This document shows positions 9,740 to 20,062 of a stretch of DNA of 64,000 nt, piece after piece. Position 1 is the first letter of the stretch. The number at the start of each line of letters is the position of its first letter. Where the stretch lies: positions 93,032,740 to 93,096,739 of the forward strand of contig NC_089491.1 of the NCBI RefSeq assembly GCF_036850765.1, given 5' to 3'. The stretch comes from Saccopteryx bilineata (Eukaryota; Chordata; Mammalia; Chiroptera; Emballonuridae). Both the position numbers and the translations under genes were made by a program. The notes under the pieces are model-generated. The model was not told where the DNA came from. It saw nothing but the letters and a program-made list of their open reading frames with translations, and did not search any database.

Positions 9740-9890
9740 TGTAATATTTTATTTTTATTTAATCATATAAGATTGAGGTGAATAATATTACTTCCATTTT
9801 TTTAAATGAAACTAAAGTGCTATATATTTAAGGTCATATAATTGCAAAATATATGGCAGATTCCATACCCATTTCTTTCTAAGGCTGATG
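9740..9890 (-). repeat. MIR remnant, antisense
   Basis: TTTAAATGAAACTAAAG, TTAAGGTCATATAATTGCAA and ATATGGCAGATTCCATACCC follow the antisense MIR order (gatgaggaaactgag, aaggtcacacagctag, ggcagagctgggattcgaaccc). Confidence 0.65.
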
Positions 9891-9894
9891 GTTT

Positions 9895-12005
9895 TTTATT
9901 GTAATGTATAAGATGACCCAATTGAGACCTTTGAAAAGTAGATTTAACATAAATTGCTAGTAAAATCAAACTTCATAATAGAGAAAAAGAAGAAGAGGTA
10001 AAAGCACAGTATAATGTTAAGGAATCATACACATATGGAATACACAGACATGTCACTGACCATATCCTTGAGAAATTAACAGCTGTCAGAAAGGATGCTT
10101 AAAGGAGAAGTAAACAATCAAAGGAGCACTTAGCCATGGAATAAAAGGAGACGGGAGGAACAATGTCAAGACGGTTATCTTGTCAATGATATTAAAGTCT
10201 GGGAAAATTGGGGTAGATGGGATTCAGCCTGTGGAGTCAATTTTAGGTCACAATTAGGAGATGACTGGTAACTGTCAGAACTTTATCACAAATAAAAATG
10301 ATCATTTCAAGTAAAGAGCGATTTAATATATAAAATTAGAGTTTCACAAACTGTGGAAGGTTTAAAGAGAAAAGACCAGTAGGATGCATTCGGGAAATAC
10401 CAAAGTGTGACTAGCCTAAGCTTCTACAGCCAATGAACCCAGCTGTCTATAGTATCAAAATGACTTATTCTCATGAAAACTTCCAGAATTTATAAAAAGC
10501 GGTTGCTGATGTTAGGAGCTGTCTGCTCACAGTAAATGTTATTTCAATTGCCTCACTGCACCAGGTGCTTCTCAGTAGGAGTACAAAGTCAAGGGAAGCT
10601 ACTTCTGATGTTCTAAACTGTCTGAATTTGCCATCACAGGATATTGGCTTTTATTTCTCTCCACTTTCCAATATTTGATGAAATGCCTCTTGGTGGCTGA
10701 ATCTAAAGGACAAAATTCTGAGAAATGTCACTTCACTCTTCTCCCCAAAATCCAAAGGAGAATGCTGAAGGGAGCAATCAGTCAACAGTAGCAATTCAGC
10801 ACAGTGACTCTCAGAAAGTATTGAAATTTCAAGCTGGATTACCAGGAACAAATAAATCAATTTGAAACAATAACAAAAAAAAAAGTGCATGCATTTATAG
10901 AAAATTACTTTTTAAGGAATCTAGCAATCAAGTAAACTGAAGAGTGAAGGAAAAGTTTTCCTTCTTGTTTCTCACTGACTTTAGGACGGGGAAATTTACA
11001 GACAGGCTTTTAGAATCCTGGTAATAGGAAAAATTAAAATGGTAAAATATATCATAGTAAGTATGATTGAAAGATGAATGTTTGATGAAAACAGGTAAAT
11101 GAGAAAGATATAAAATGCATATACTGGGCAATAACTATTCTTCAGACTCTTCTTTGTACTTGAAAAATCTCATTTCAATTACGAAGTGTAGTAACAAGAG
11201 TTCTAACATTTCACAGCTTTCTAATGTCTTATAAGTGCCAAGTAAAGCCTATATATACATATAGTGTTTCTTTAAAATAAGCAAAAATATAATTTTAATT
11301 TATGGAAATAAAAATACTAAAATTAAGTTTTGTATTGATTGGATGCATACCATTTTGATGCACTGAACTCTCAGATTTTTAAATTACTAAATAACATGCA
11401 CAAGAAACCCCTATCTTTACTGAGAACCTAACACTCCTGGGAGAAAGCTTAAAGTGAAAAAAAATAAAGTTGTGACTTAGAAAGGATGTGTAGAAGATAA
11501 TATTCAGCAATCTGAAGTGTTTTTGCATTTTATGTGTATTTGGAAAAACACTAAGGGATTATGAGACCGAAAAGAAGTTTATAGAATATAGTCACTGTTG
11601 AGTGTTTTGAAATAGTCAAAAATTGAGTGTTTTGAAATCTTTCAAGATCTCTAATATAATGGAGAGTTTTAATTCCCTAAAAAGAGACAGTTTATTACCA
11701 TCTTGACTAGTGATTATCTAGAATTATGTGTCCTTTAAGCTGATATAAAATATTTGCTACAGTCCCATGAAATAAACTCATAAAATGACAAATATTATGC
11801 AACCCTCAAAAATGCAAAAGTGATCAGAAAACATCAAAATGACATTTTCAGGTCAAAGTAAATATAACTTTGGAAAACTAAAGTCTTTTTTGTTTCAGAA
11901 AAATATTAATATATAGTATGGATAATTATAAAAAACAGCATTTTTAAAAATTTGAAGATACAGTTCAGTTCAATATTCATTAAACATAGTTTCATGAAAG
12001 GACTA
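9895..12005. other. Unique AT-rich sequence
   Basis: No repeat, RNA or coding feature is supported. Small frames at 10651-11131 show no recognisable domain. Confidence 0.45.
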
Positions 12006-12037
12006 TATATGTATAGTCAAATATTAAATGTTTCCTA

Positions 12038-12060
12038 CATATATATATATATATATACAC
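12038..12060. repeat. (AT)n microsatellite
   Basis: A short run of AT units within the wider TA-rich stretch 12000-12190. Confidence 0.85.
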
Positions 12061-12375
12061 ATTGCACATGTGTTGTACATATGATGCTTTTACATAACAC
12101 ATGTAAATCTTATTATATATTATATATAAATAGCTATATTATACATAAGAATATATATATACATTTATAAATACACACATACATAAATACATTTGTTATA
12201 ACCTGACCACTAGCAATCAAACTAGACACTGCTATAGTCCTCTAAAGGTGATAGCAAAAAACCTTGGTTGAATGTCAGTCCTAATTTTATTAAATAATGC
12301 ATTTATTAAATCCTACACTCTACATGATTATTTTTAGCAATTTATAAATTACATTAGATTATATATATAATAGAT

Positions 12376-12397
12376 TTCACATATATATATATATATA

Positions 12398-12431
<34 letters not shown>

Positions 12432-12462
12432 GGAAGAGAGAGAGAGAGAGAGAGAGATAGAC
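12376..12462. repeat. Compound (TA)n(GT)n(GA)n microsatellite
   Basis: TA, GT and then long GA tracts run directly into an antisense SINE; the GA part is probably the expanded CT tract of that SINE. Confidence 0.9.
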
Positions 12463-12567
12463 AGGAATGGAAAGAGATGAGAAGCATCAATTCTTCATTG
12501 CAGCACCTTAGTTGTTCATAGATTGCTTTCTCATATGTGCCTTGACCGAGGGGCTACAGCAGACCCC
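12463..12567 (-). mobile_element. tRNA-derived bat SINE (type B), truncated, antisense
   Basis: GAGATGAGAAGCATCAATTC, CACCTTAGTTGTTCATAGAT and CTCATATGTGCCTTGACCGA are the complement of the 3' half of type B copies. The tRNA-like head is missing: the match stops near CAGCAGACC, at the boundary with the LTR-like block. Confidence 0.85.
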
Positions 12568-14193
12568 CTATAAGAGTCTGTGAAAATGAATAATTGGGTA
12601 TTGTGTTGAATCTTGGGTTGCGTTCTTTATCAAGAACGTCTGAGTTCACAGATGAAAAGGAGCAATTCTCTAATGAGCTCTGTTATGTGTGATCCTGGTA
12701 CCTCTGCCCTTAAAATATTATCAACATATATGCTGTTCACTAAGTTGATAACAAGGGCTCACCAGGTAGCCAAGGAGTTTAGGAGGTGACCTCCTCTATT
12801 ACTGTGCTACCTGGCAAAGAACTTAGAGCAGAAGAAACCACATCCTCCTATAGGTAGAATATGCCAGAGCCCAGATTAAGCTCTGTCCTGTAGTTGCAAC
12901 CCCCGTTTCTGCAAGGAGTCTTCAGTGCCTGTACTGAGTTTGTAGGTGCTGTTCACACAACCTACTTTGTAGTGTACAGCTGATTGAAGATTGCCACAGG
13001 TTCAAGCCTCTATGTTTCTATGAGGATCTAGTTTCTATGAGGGTCTGTTACTCATCTGGCAGTTGTTGCTCTAATATCATGTAATGCAGGAATGAAGCAA
13101 GCAGCCTTTTGTAGGAGAAGCAACTTATAACAATCAAGAGTTACCCAGAGACTCCAGAAAACATAGGAGGAATTCAGCCAAACACTTTCTCCAGAGGAGA
13201 CTTCAAGAGATACTATAGCGTGTGTGCCTGAAGTGTGGCCATCTGTACTGACTCTTAGGCCTTCTATTATTAAGAAACCGGTTCAAACTGAGATGATTTG
13301 TGGGTGACAATATAAATAGGCCTTGGTAACTTATATAAAAGGGAATATATTGCTTCTAGAAGTCAAAGAGACCTAATAGGTGTTATGCCTACTTGATAGT
13401 GATTGGTGCTGATAATTTAGGAGTTACCTTTTTACTACATCAGGAATGGAGGAGCCCTAGGTGGACCATATGATGACTATGAAATTTACTGAGATGGCAG
13501 GCCCTGAACCATAGGTAGGAATTAGCCCAACCCTCTCAGCAGGTGCAATGATGAGAGTTATGTTCTGTGTGAGTGTCTAGTAAATTCATTGCAGATGTCA
13601 TCAATGTAATGTCATACCTGGATGCCTAGAAAGTACTCATTTATTCTCTCTCTCTCTCTTCTTGCTTTTTCATGACTAACCTTCTGGATGGGCTCATATA
13701 TTGCACAGGTATAAAAGTCTTATTCCTAAGCACTATAGAATGGAGGCTAGTACCTAGCAGGTCAAGACACATGACCACTCAAATACAGAATAAAGAGTCT
13801 TTTCCAGAACCTAGCCTTGGTCTTAGGCACATAGACATCATTTGATGTCACACATACAGGTTTGAGTAGAGAGGTATGACTCAGGTATACTTTAAGACCC
13901 ACAATCCTGAGCTCATGTCCTTAAGTGAAAATATTGCAATTTCTGGTTTAAATCAGAAAAAATTTAAAAGAGGCTTAATAGGACTCCACAAATGCAGTAC
14001 AGTGAAGCCCAATTCAAAATGCAAACTTGTCAGTAAGCAGCTGGACCATTCTACAAATGATGTGCAATGAAAGTCAGGACCCAGAGAAGAGAAATCTCAA
14101 AGCAGTGGTGGCCACAGCCTACAGCATCCTCCTGAATATGCCAATCATATTTTTGGTCACCCCGCGGAAGCATAATTGACACCAAAAATTTTG
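12568..14193 (-). mobile_element. Probable LTR-retroelement internal region, decayed
   Basis: About 1.6 kb of relatively GC-richer sequence with no open frame. On the minus strand it follows the LTR-like block ending at 14194. Immediately 3' of that LTR comes TTTTGGTGTCA, which resembles the primer-binding region of ERVL/MaLR elements. The length is similar to MaLR internal regions. No gag or pol motif could be read, so this is an inference from layout. Confidence 0.35.
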
Positions 14194-14517
14194 TTCAAAC
14201 ATCAAGATTGATGGTAATTCCACACAGCAAGAGAATCTGAAAGAACGTTTATTACATACACACAAGAGCTGCCTAGGAAGATCTGGTCAAGTACAAACAG
14301 GTTTGGGCTTGCTTGGGCAAACCAGAGGGAATGAAGTGGGCATTTACAGTGACAAGGAGTTTGAAATGGGGACATGTTTGCATATATGGAAGTTTTAAAT
14401 TTCCTATCAGTGTCAGATAAGGGGACACACATGCCAAAACTTTCTTATCAGCCAGCCAAAATGTGTTACCACAGGGAAAAGGCAGGAAAGACTTTAAAAG
14501 CAGTCAATAGTTAAACA
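14194..14517 (-). mobile_element. Possible LTR (about 324 bp), antisense
   Basis: On the minus strand the block starts TGTTTAACTATTGACTGC, carries an AATAAACG polyadenylation signal near its 3' end, and ends TGTTTGAACA, so it has TG...CA ends. A partner LTR is not seen on the other side of the internal region. Family unresolved; MaLR/ERVL-like is the best guess. Confidence 0.4.
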
Positions 14518-14629
14518 TCAAAGAGGGAGTAAGAGTCCAAATCTAAGAAAGTGTGGCTGAGTATACTACTATTACTTTTTTGTATGGTAACAATTATTAT
14601 ATATTAATACTAATAATATTTATTATGTG

Positions 14630-14775
14630 ATGGCTCATGTTTTCTCTGTCCAGGTTATATGCTAAATACATATATGGTACCTAATTATTCTTTATCACAT
14701 TTTAACAAAATAAAAAAAATTGTTTTCATATTTGATAAAGATGAGGAACAGAAAAGTTACTTAAACACCAAAAAT
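14630..14775 (-). repeat. MIR remnant, antisense
   Basis: TATATGCTAAATACATATAT, TCTTTATCACATTTTAACAA and GATAAAGATGAGGAACAGAA fit the antisense MIR sequence (tttaatcctcacaacaa...ttacagatgaggaaactgag). Confidence 0.6.
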
Positions 14776-14779
14776 TTTC

Positions 14780-16190
14780 CTCAAGTCTTAAGAATCAACA
14801 ATTTCTGACAATTATATATTTGACTTTTTAAAAACTCTTTTTCTCTCAAAGGAGATACATATAAATTTTACAAGATAATATTTTAGTCACTTAGTATTTT
14901 TTTGGTTTGACATTTTATAGAAAAGTTGAAGTCTCATAAATTCTTACTTCATTCATTTAAAATTTATCATGATTTATAACTGTGCCCACGGAGGCGTTTT
15001 TAAACCACATGTGGGAGCAATTTGCTTAGAAAATATCTATGTACTAGATATGCATATGCAAATACATTATACATGTATGCATATACAGTATTTAATGTGT
15101 TAATTAGAATTTATTTTATTTATTCAGATATCCTAAAGAAAAGATGAATATCAGGGATAGCCAACACTAATGGACTTAAAATCATATTAATAATTTTTGT
15201 TTTCATTATTAAGCATGAGTTGGTGAGGTTTGGCTAGACTAAACAAGAATGAATATGCATTTATATTTTCTCAGAACATTTTATTGCCTATTTATGGTTG
15301 CAAGCTATATTTTATTTGCACAAATAACTAACTTATTTCTCAAAATAAAACCTCGGCTGTGTACACATATAATATCCAGCCGGGAATGGTTGAAACCAAG
15401 CATATTTCTCATCATCTTTTTAAACTTTGCATTAGTGGATATGAGCTAATAAGGACATAATGGCATTTATTTGCAACTGACTTTAGCATTCACTCTTTCT
15501 AATGAATATTAATTTAAAATAAATATGCCGTAGGAAAACTATGAACTGTTTTTTTTTTATGTAACATGCTGTGCTCTTTGCCATTGATCAGAAAGCCTTG
15601 GCCTATTATTCCATGTATACATAGATCATAATAATGACCCAGGAAGTTACAAAAAAAATACAATTTGCAGAGTTTGCTTTTTATCAATCTTATCTCTTTT
15701 GTGAAGTATTAAACAAGAGACATAAAGATTTTAGGCCAATATTATACATTTAAAGCTTTGCATTGGCTTTATTGGGTATGCATAAATAGTTCATTGTCTT
15801 AAATATTGAAAACTATAAATATAAATAGGCTACATTGCATATAGTGATACAATAATACATTTCAAACTGATAAGAATTGTTCTTACCTCTCCTGAATTTC
15901 AAATTAAAGGGTAATCTTTAAGTTGGCAAGCAGTATAGGTTTTTAGCATTAAGACAAGCTTTTGGTTGATTGTGTAGTTTAATAATTGATTTAATATTAA
16001 ACAATTACTTATTAGGCCTATATTTTGCAAACTATATATTATATTTTACATTCAGGTTCAGTATATATTTAAAGACCAATTTGTAATAGCTGACTTTAAA
16101 GATAAGCAATACATGATTATCAGAAACTTTTATGTATAAAGGAGATAAAATTACTCTGTGGATTTAAAGGTAAAATTAAGAAAGAAATCC
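14780..16190. other. Unique AT-rich sequence
   Basis: Nothing recognised beyond short A/T runs. A 66-codon frame at 15249-15449 has no recognisable features. Confidence 0.45.
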
Positions 16191-16818
16191 ATGAGGAGTT
16201 CTGGTCAAGATCATGATGTAGGTAGACATACTCAGAGCTTCTCATACAACATCAAAATCACAACTAAACCACAAAACAACTAACACGTAAAACTGCCTGA
16301 AATATAGCTAAACATAAGTCTAACAACTAAGAATATAAAGAAATAGTCGCATTGAGACTGGTAGGAGGGGCGGAGATCCAGAACAGGTTGGTTCCACATT
16401 CATGTATGGCAGTTAAAAACTAGGAGGTATATCATGGTTGTTCAGGTCCCCACTAAGGACTGAGGGGTCCTAGCCCCAAAACAGGCTCCCCAGACCAAAG
16501 TTCTGGTACTAGGAAGAAAAATCCCCATAACTTCAGGCTGTAGAAACCGACAGGGATTGTGGCTGAGTGAGACAGAGGATTGCTGGAATCTCAGGTCATC
16601 ATTTTAAAGGATACACCCATGGACTTACCTGGACTCACTCTCTCTGAGCTCCAGTGTTGGCAAGCAGTTTGAAAGACACTAGAGGCATATGAGGTAGAAC
16701 TAAATTGTCTGGCTTTAGGAGGAGAGCTGTGGATATTTCTCTGAAACAAGAGTGCTGGAAGAGGCCACTGATTCTTTCCTGAGCCCCTTTCCCACAGAGC
16801 CAGTGAGCAGGTGCCATA

Positions 16819-17415
16819 CAGTGTGTCCGTAAAGTCATGGTGCACTTTTGACCAGTCACAGGAGAGCAACAAAAGATGATAGAAATGTGAAATCTGCACC
16901 AAATAAAAGGAAAACTCTCCATGTTTCATATGTATTCAGTGCAGTTCAATGTGGGCTCATGAACAGAGTTTTTAGGGCTCCTTAGGTAGCTATCTCGTAT
17001 AGCCTCTACAGACTCGTCACTGACTGATGGCCTACCAGAATGGGGTTTCTCTACCAAACTGCTGGTTTCCTTCAACTGCTTATCCCACCAAGTAATGTTA
17101 TTCCTATGTGGTGGTGCTTCATTATAAACGTGCCAATATTAACATTGCACTTTGGTCATGGATTCGAATTTAGTGAGCCACAGAACACACTGAACTTTCT
17201 TCTGTACTGTCCACATCTCGACTGGCATGGCCGTGGGCTGCTCTGCTGTCTACATGGTGTTATGTCATCATCTGCGCATGCACACATGCTGCCACATCAT
17301 CCTACAGAAACTTGGAGGGTTTTCCTTTTATTTGGTGCAGATTTCACATTTCTATCATCTTTTGTTGCTTTACTGTGACCGGTCAAAAATGCACCATGAC
17401 TTTACGGACACACTG
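16819..17415 (-). mobile_element. Non-autonomous mariner-like transposon, 597 bp with ~109-bp inverted repeats
   Basis: The terminal inverted repeats are 16819-16927 and 17307-17415. They begin CAGTGTGTCCGTAAAGTCAT and differ at only a few positions. TA duplications flank both ends (16817-16818, 17416-17417). The centre retains a minus-strand reading frame for a DNA-binding domain (16926-17228) but no DDE/D catalytic part, so the element must have been mobilised by a related full-length transposase. It sits inside the HAL1-like 5' UTR. Excision at the TA restores continuous 5' UTR text. Confidence 0.93.
16926..17228 (-). pseudogene. Transposase N-terminal DNA-binding domain remnant (one stop)
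   Basis: From an ATG at 17226-17228 on the minus strand about 100 codons run to TGA at 16926-16928. They include VLWLTKFESMTKVQ, YNEAPPHRNNITWWDKQLKE, HSGRPSVSDESVEAIRDSYL and RSPKNSV. This order (xxAPPHRxxIxRWxxQ, then GRPxxSDExVExIRxxxxRSPxxS) matches the helix-turn-helix region common in mariner-type transposases of invertebrates (DUF4817-like, named from memory). One TAA lies mid-way. No catalytic domain follows, so the fragment could at most bind transposon ends. Confidence 0.75.
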
Positions 17416-17511
17416 TATTTAAGTCTCCACCAACTTGGCTACTGCTATTTGCTCCACCCTGGGGATTCTGGGACCCCACACTACTTATTAGCCCACCCCA
17501 ACCATTTCTAT

Positions 17512-17519
<8 letters not shown>

Positions 17520-17548
<29 letters not shown>

Positions 17549-17894
17549 CATTTTTCTGAAGCTGGAAACAGGGAGAGACAGTCAGACAGACTCCCGCATG
17601 CGCCCGACCGGGATCCACCCGGCACGCCCACCAGGGGCGACGCTCTGCCCATCCTGGGCGTCGCCATGTTGCGACCAGAGCCACTCTAGCGCCTGGGCCA
17701 TCCCCAGCACCCGGGCCATCTTTGCTCCAATGGAGCCTTGGCTGCGGGAGGGGAAGAGAGAGACAGAGAGGAAAGCGCGGCGGAGGGGTGGAGAAGCAAA
17801 TGTGCGCTTCTCCTGTGTGCCCTGGCCGGGAATCGAACCTGGGTCCTCCGCACGCTAGGCCGACGCTCTACCGCTGAGCCAACCAGCCAGGGCT
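17520..17894 (-). mobile_element. tRNA-derived bat SINE (type C, ~375 bp), young
   Basis: The minus strand starts GAGCCCTGGCTGGTTGGCTC, with an A box in TGGCTCAGCGGTAGAGCG and a perfect B box GGTTCGATTCC. It continues through AGGAGAAGCGCACATTTGCT and a 3' part ending in a 28-nt poly-A (poly-T on the plus strand). Duplications CTATTAGCTTTT (17508-17519) and CTATTGGCTTTT (17895-17906) differ at one base. Many CpGs survive, so the copy is fairly young. Confidence 0.93.
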
Positions 17895-18539
17895 CTATTG
17901 GCTTTTGAAAACAAACATCCTCTCTTAGTTCATGTTTCAGATTTTCTTAAAATCTCTGTTAAGTAGCATCTGGCTTCTGCATACTTCATATATCTTGCTA
18001 TGTGGCCCCAGGTTTGGAAATAGTGGCCACCAAACTGCTTGGATTCACAGCTTGGCCTCTACTGTGCACCTCTAAGGTCAGCACAGCAGCAGCCATCTGA
18101 AAATCACTTTATAACTGGTGCCTAATAGCTCCAAGTAGGGCACAGGTGGTAGTGATTGACTGCACCTCCCAAGAGGCTCCAGAGACGTTGCACTCATCGA
18201 ACAGCTTCAGGCAAAGCCAAATGAAGGTCCTCTCACATTCATGAGCAGCACACTCAAGAGGAAAACTTGGCAGGCATAAAAGCCTCACTGAAGCAAGTCC
18301 TGATCCATCAGGTTGAACTCTGCATGACAGTTTCTACTCTGTGTTCCCAATGGTTCTTTCAACTAATCATCCTGAGGGTCAGCTACAACAAAACAGTGGT
18401 CATAAGCCACATGGTGGGGGGGAATGAACCTAAAGCACCCAGCTTGGGTAACTGGGGAGGTTGTGGCACTAGGCACTAAAGGACACCTACTACCTAAGGT
18501 CACTCTGTCCGTCCAGGAGACCTAGCAGCTCTATCTAAT

Positions 18540-19360
18540 ACATAGAAACAAACACAGGAAAGCAGCCAAAAAGAGGAGACAAAGAAATAAGTTCTGAATG
18601 AGAGAATAGAAGAAATCCCCAGAAAAAGAAGTAAATGAAATGGAGGCAAGCAAAATAGCAGATACAGGGTTCAAAACACTGGTAATAATGATGTTCAAGA
18701 AACTTAGTGAGAACTTCAACAGCATAAAAAGGACATGGAAACCATAAAAAAGAATCAGACATAAATGAAGGATACGCTAACTGAAATGAAGAATAAATTA
18801 CAAGGAATTAACAGTAGAAAAGATGAAGCATAAGATCAAATCAGCAGATTGACAGTTAAGGAGACAGAATACACTCAATCAGAACAGCAAAAAGAAAAAA
18901 ATAATTTAAAAAATAAGGTTTATGTAAGGAGCCTCAGGGAAAATTTCAAACATACCAACATTCACATCATGAGAATGCCAAAAGGAGAAAAGAGAGAGCA
19001 AGAAATTAAAAACAAATTTGAAAAGTTAATGATGGAAAACATCCGTAACCTAGTGAAAGACATAATCATACAAGTCCAGGAAGCTCAGAGAAACCCAAAG
19101 AAGCCCACAAGACCCATCATATTTAAAATACCAATGTTCAAAGGCAAAGAGAATCTTAAAATCAGCAAGAGAAAAACAGTTAGTTACACACAAGGGAGCT
19201 CCCATAAGACCGTCAGCTGATTTTTCAACAGAAACTTTGCAGGCCAGAAAGGATTGTTATAAAATATTCAAAATAATGAAAAGCAAAGACCTACAACCAA
19301 AAATACTCAACTAGCAAAACTATCATTTTGAATTGAAGGACAGATAAAGAGCTTATCAGG
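18540..19360 (+). pseudogene. L1/HAL1 ORF1p remnant
   Basis: L1 ORF1 encodes a trimeric coiled-coil RNA-binding chaperone that packages the retrotransposon RNA. Here the coiled-coil part (about 18540-18850) is broken by stops. An open piece at 18849-19220 reads LRENFKHTNIHIMRMPKGEK, FEKLMMENIRNLVKDIIIQV and QEAQRNPKKPTRPIIFKIP, the RRM and start of the C-terminal domain. Text continues in fragments (SADFSTETLQARKD in a shifted frame) to about 19360. It is not functional. No ORF2 follows. Confidence 0.8.
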
Positions 19361-19446
19361 AAAGAAAAAAAAAAAGAAAGAAAGAAAAAAAGAAGCTAAA
19401 GTTTATTGCCACTAAATCAGTAGTGTAAGAAATTATAAAAGGTCTT

Positions 19447-19556
19447 GAAGAAGAAGAAGAAGAAGAAGAAGAAGAAGAAGAAGAAGAAGAAGAAGAAGAA
19501 GAAGAAGAAGAAGAAGGGGAAGGGGAAGGGGAAGGGGAAGAAGAAGAAAAAGAAAA
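19447..19556. repeat. (GAA)n / (GGGGAA)n microsatellite
   Basis: About 23 uninterrupted GAA units are followed by four GGGGAA units and more GAA. The tract lies just 3' of the ORF1 remnant, where HAL1-like elements carry an AAGAAGAAG seed, so it probably grew from element sequence. Confidence 0.95.
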
Positions 19557-20062
19557 GGTCAAAATATGAATAATAAACACCCATAAAAAAGAAAAAAATC
19601 TTACCATTTGTGACAGCATGGTCTGGCCTAAGGGACATATGCTAAGTAAAATAATTTACTCAGAGAAAGAGAAATACCACATAGTTTTATTTATATGTGG
19701 AATCTAAAGAACAACATAAATGAAAAAAAAAAAACAGAAACAGACTCATGGAAAAGAGAGAACAGGCTGATGGTTTCTAGAAGGGAAAGGAGCAGAGGGA
19801 CTTAGTGAAAAAGGTGAAGGGATTGAGAAGTAGATTGGCAGTTATAAAACAATAATGAGGATGTAAAGTAGAGCATTGTATACACAGTTAATAATATTAT
19901 AATAACTGTATAGGGCCAGTTGAGTACTGGAGTTTTCAGGAGGAACACTTTATAAAATATATGATTGTCTAATCACTGTATTCTATACTTGAAAATAATA
20001 CAAAAATAATGTTGAATTTAAACTGTAACTCAAAATAAATTAAAAATTAAAAAAGAATGAAG

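Larger units (their letters stand above)
16195..20062 (+). mobile_element. HAL1-like element (half-L1: 5' UTR, ORF1, 3' end, no ORF2)
   Basis: A nearly end-to-end L1-derived element. The 5' UTR starts GTTCTGGTCAAGATCATGAT and includes AAATCACAACTAAACCAC and GAGACTGGTAGGAGGGGCGG, running to about 18.54 kb. A decayed ORF1 follows, then a (GAA)n tract, then an L1 3' end (ATATGTGGAATCTAAAG to CAAAATAAATTAAAAATT). The roughly 3 kb of ORF2 is absent and ORF1 joins the 3' region directly, which is the defining layout of HAL1 elements. Two later insertions interrupt the 5' UTR: a mariner-like element (16819-17415) and a SINE (17520-17894). Without them it is about 2.9 kb. An ordinary L1 with ORF2 deleted is the alternative. 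Confidence 0.75.

Noticed and set aside
16591..17514. Frames of 95-112 codons on both strands with an LLFGADFTFLSSF-like repeat
   Set aside because: They are readings through the two inverted repeats of the mariner-like element; only the 16926-17228 minus frame shows real domain order.
17598..17858. 86-codon plus-strand frame, proline- and arginine-rich
   Set aside because: It lies wholly within the type C SINE at 17520-17894.
19356..19638. Serine- and phenylalanine-run frames
   Set aside because: They are translations of the (GAA)n microsatellite on the minus strand.
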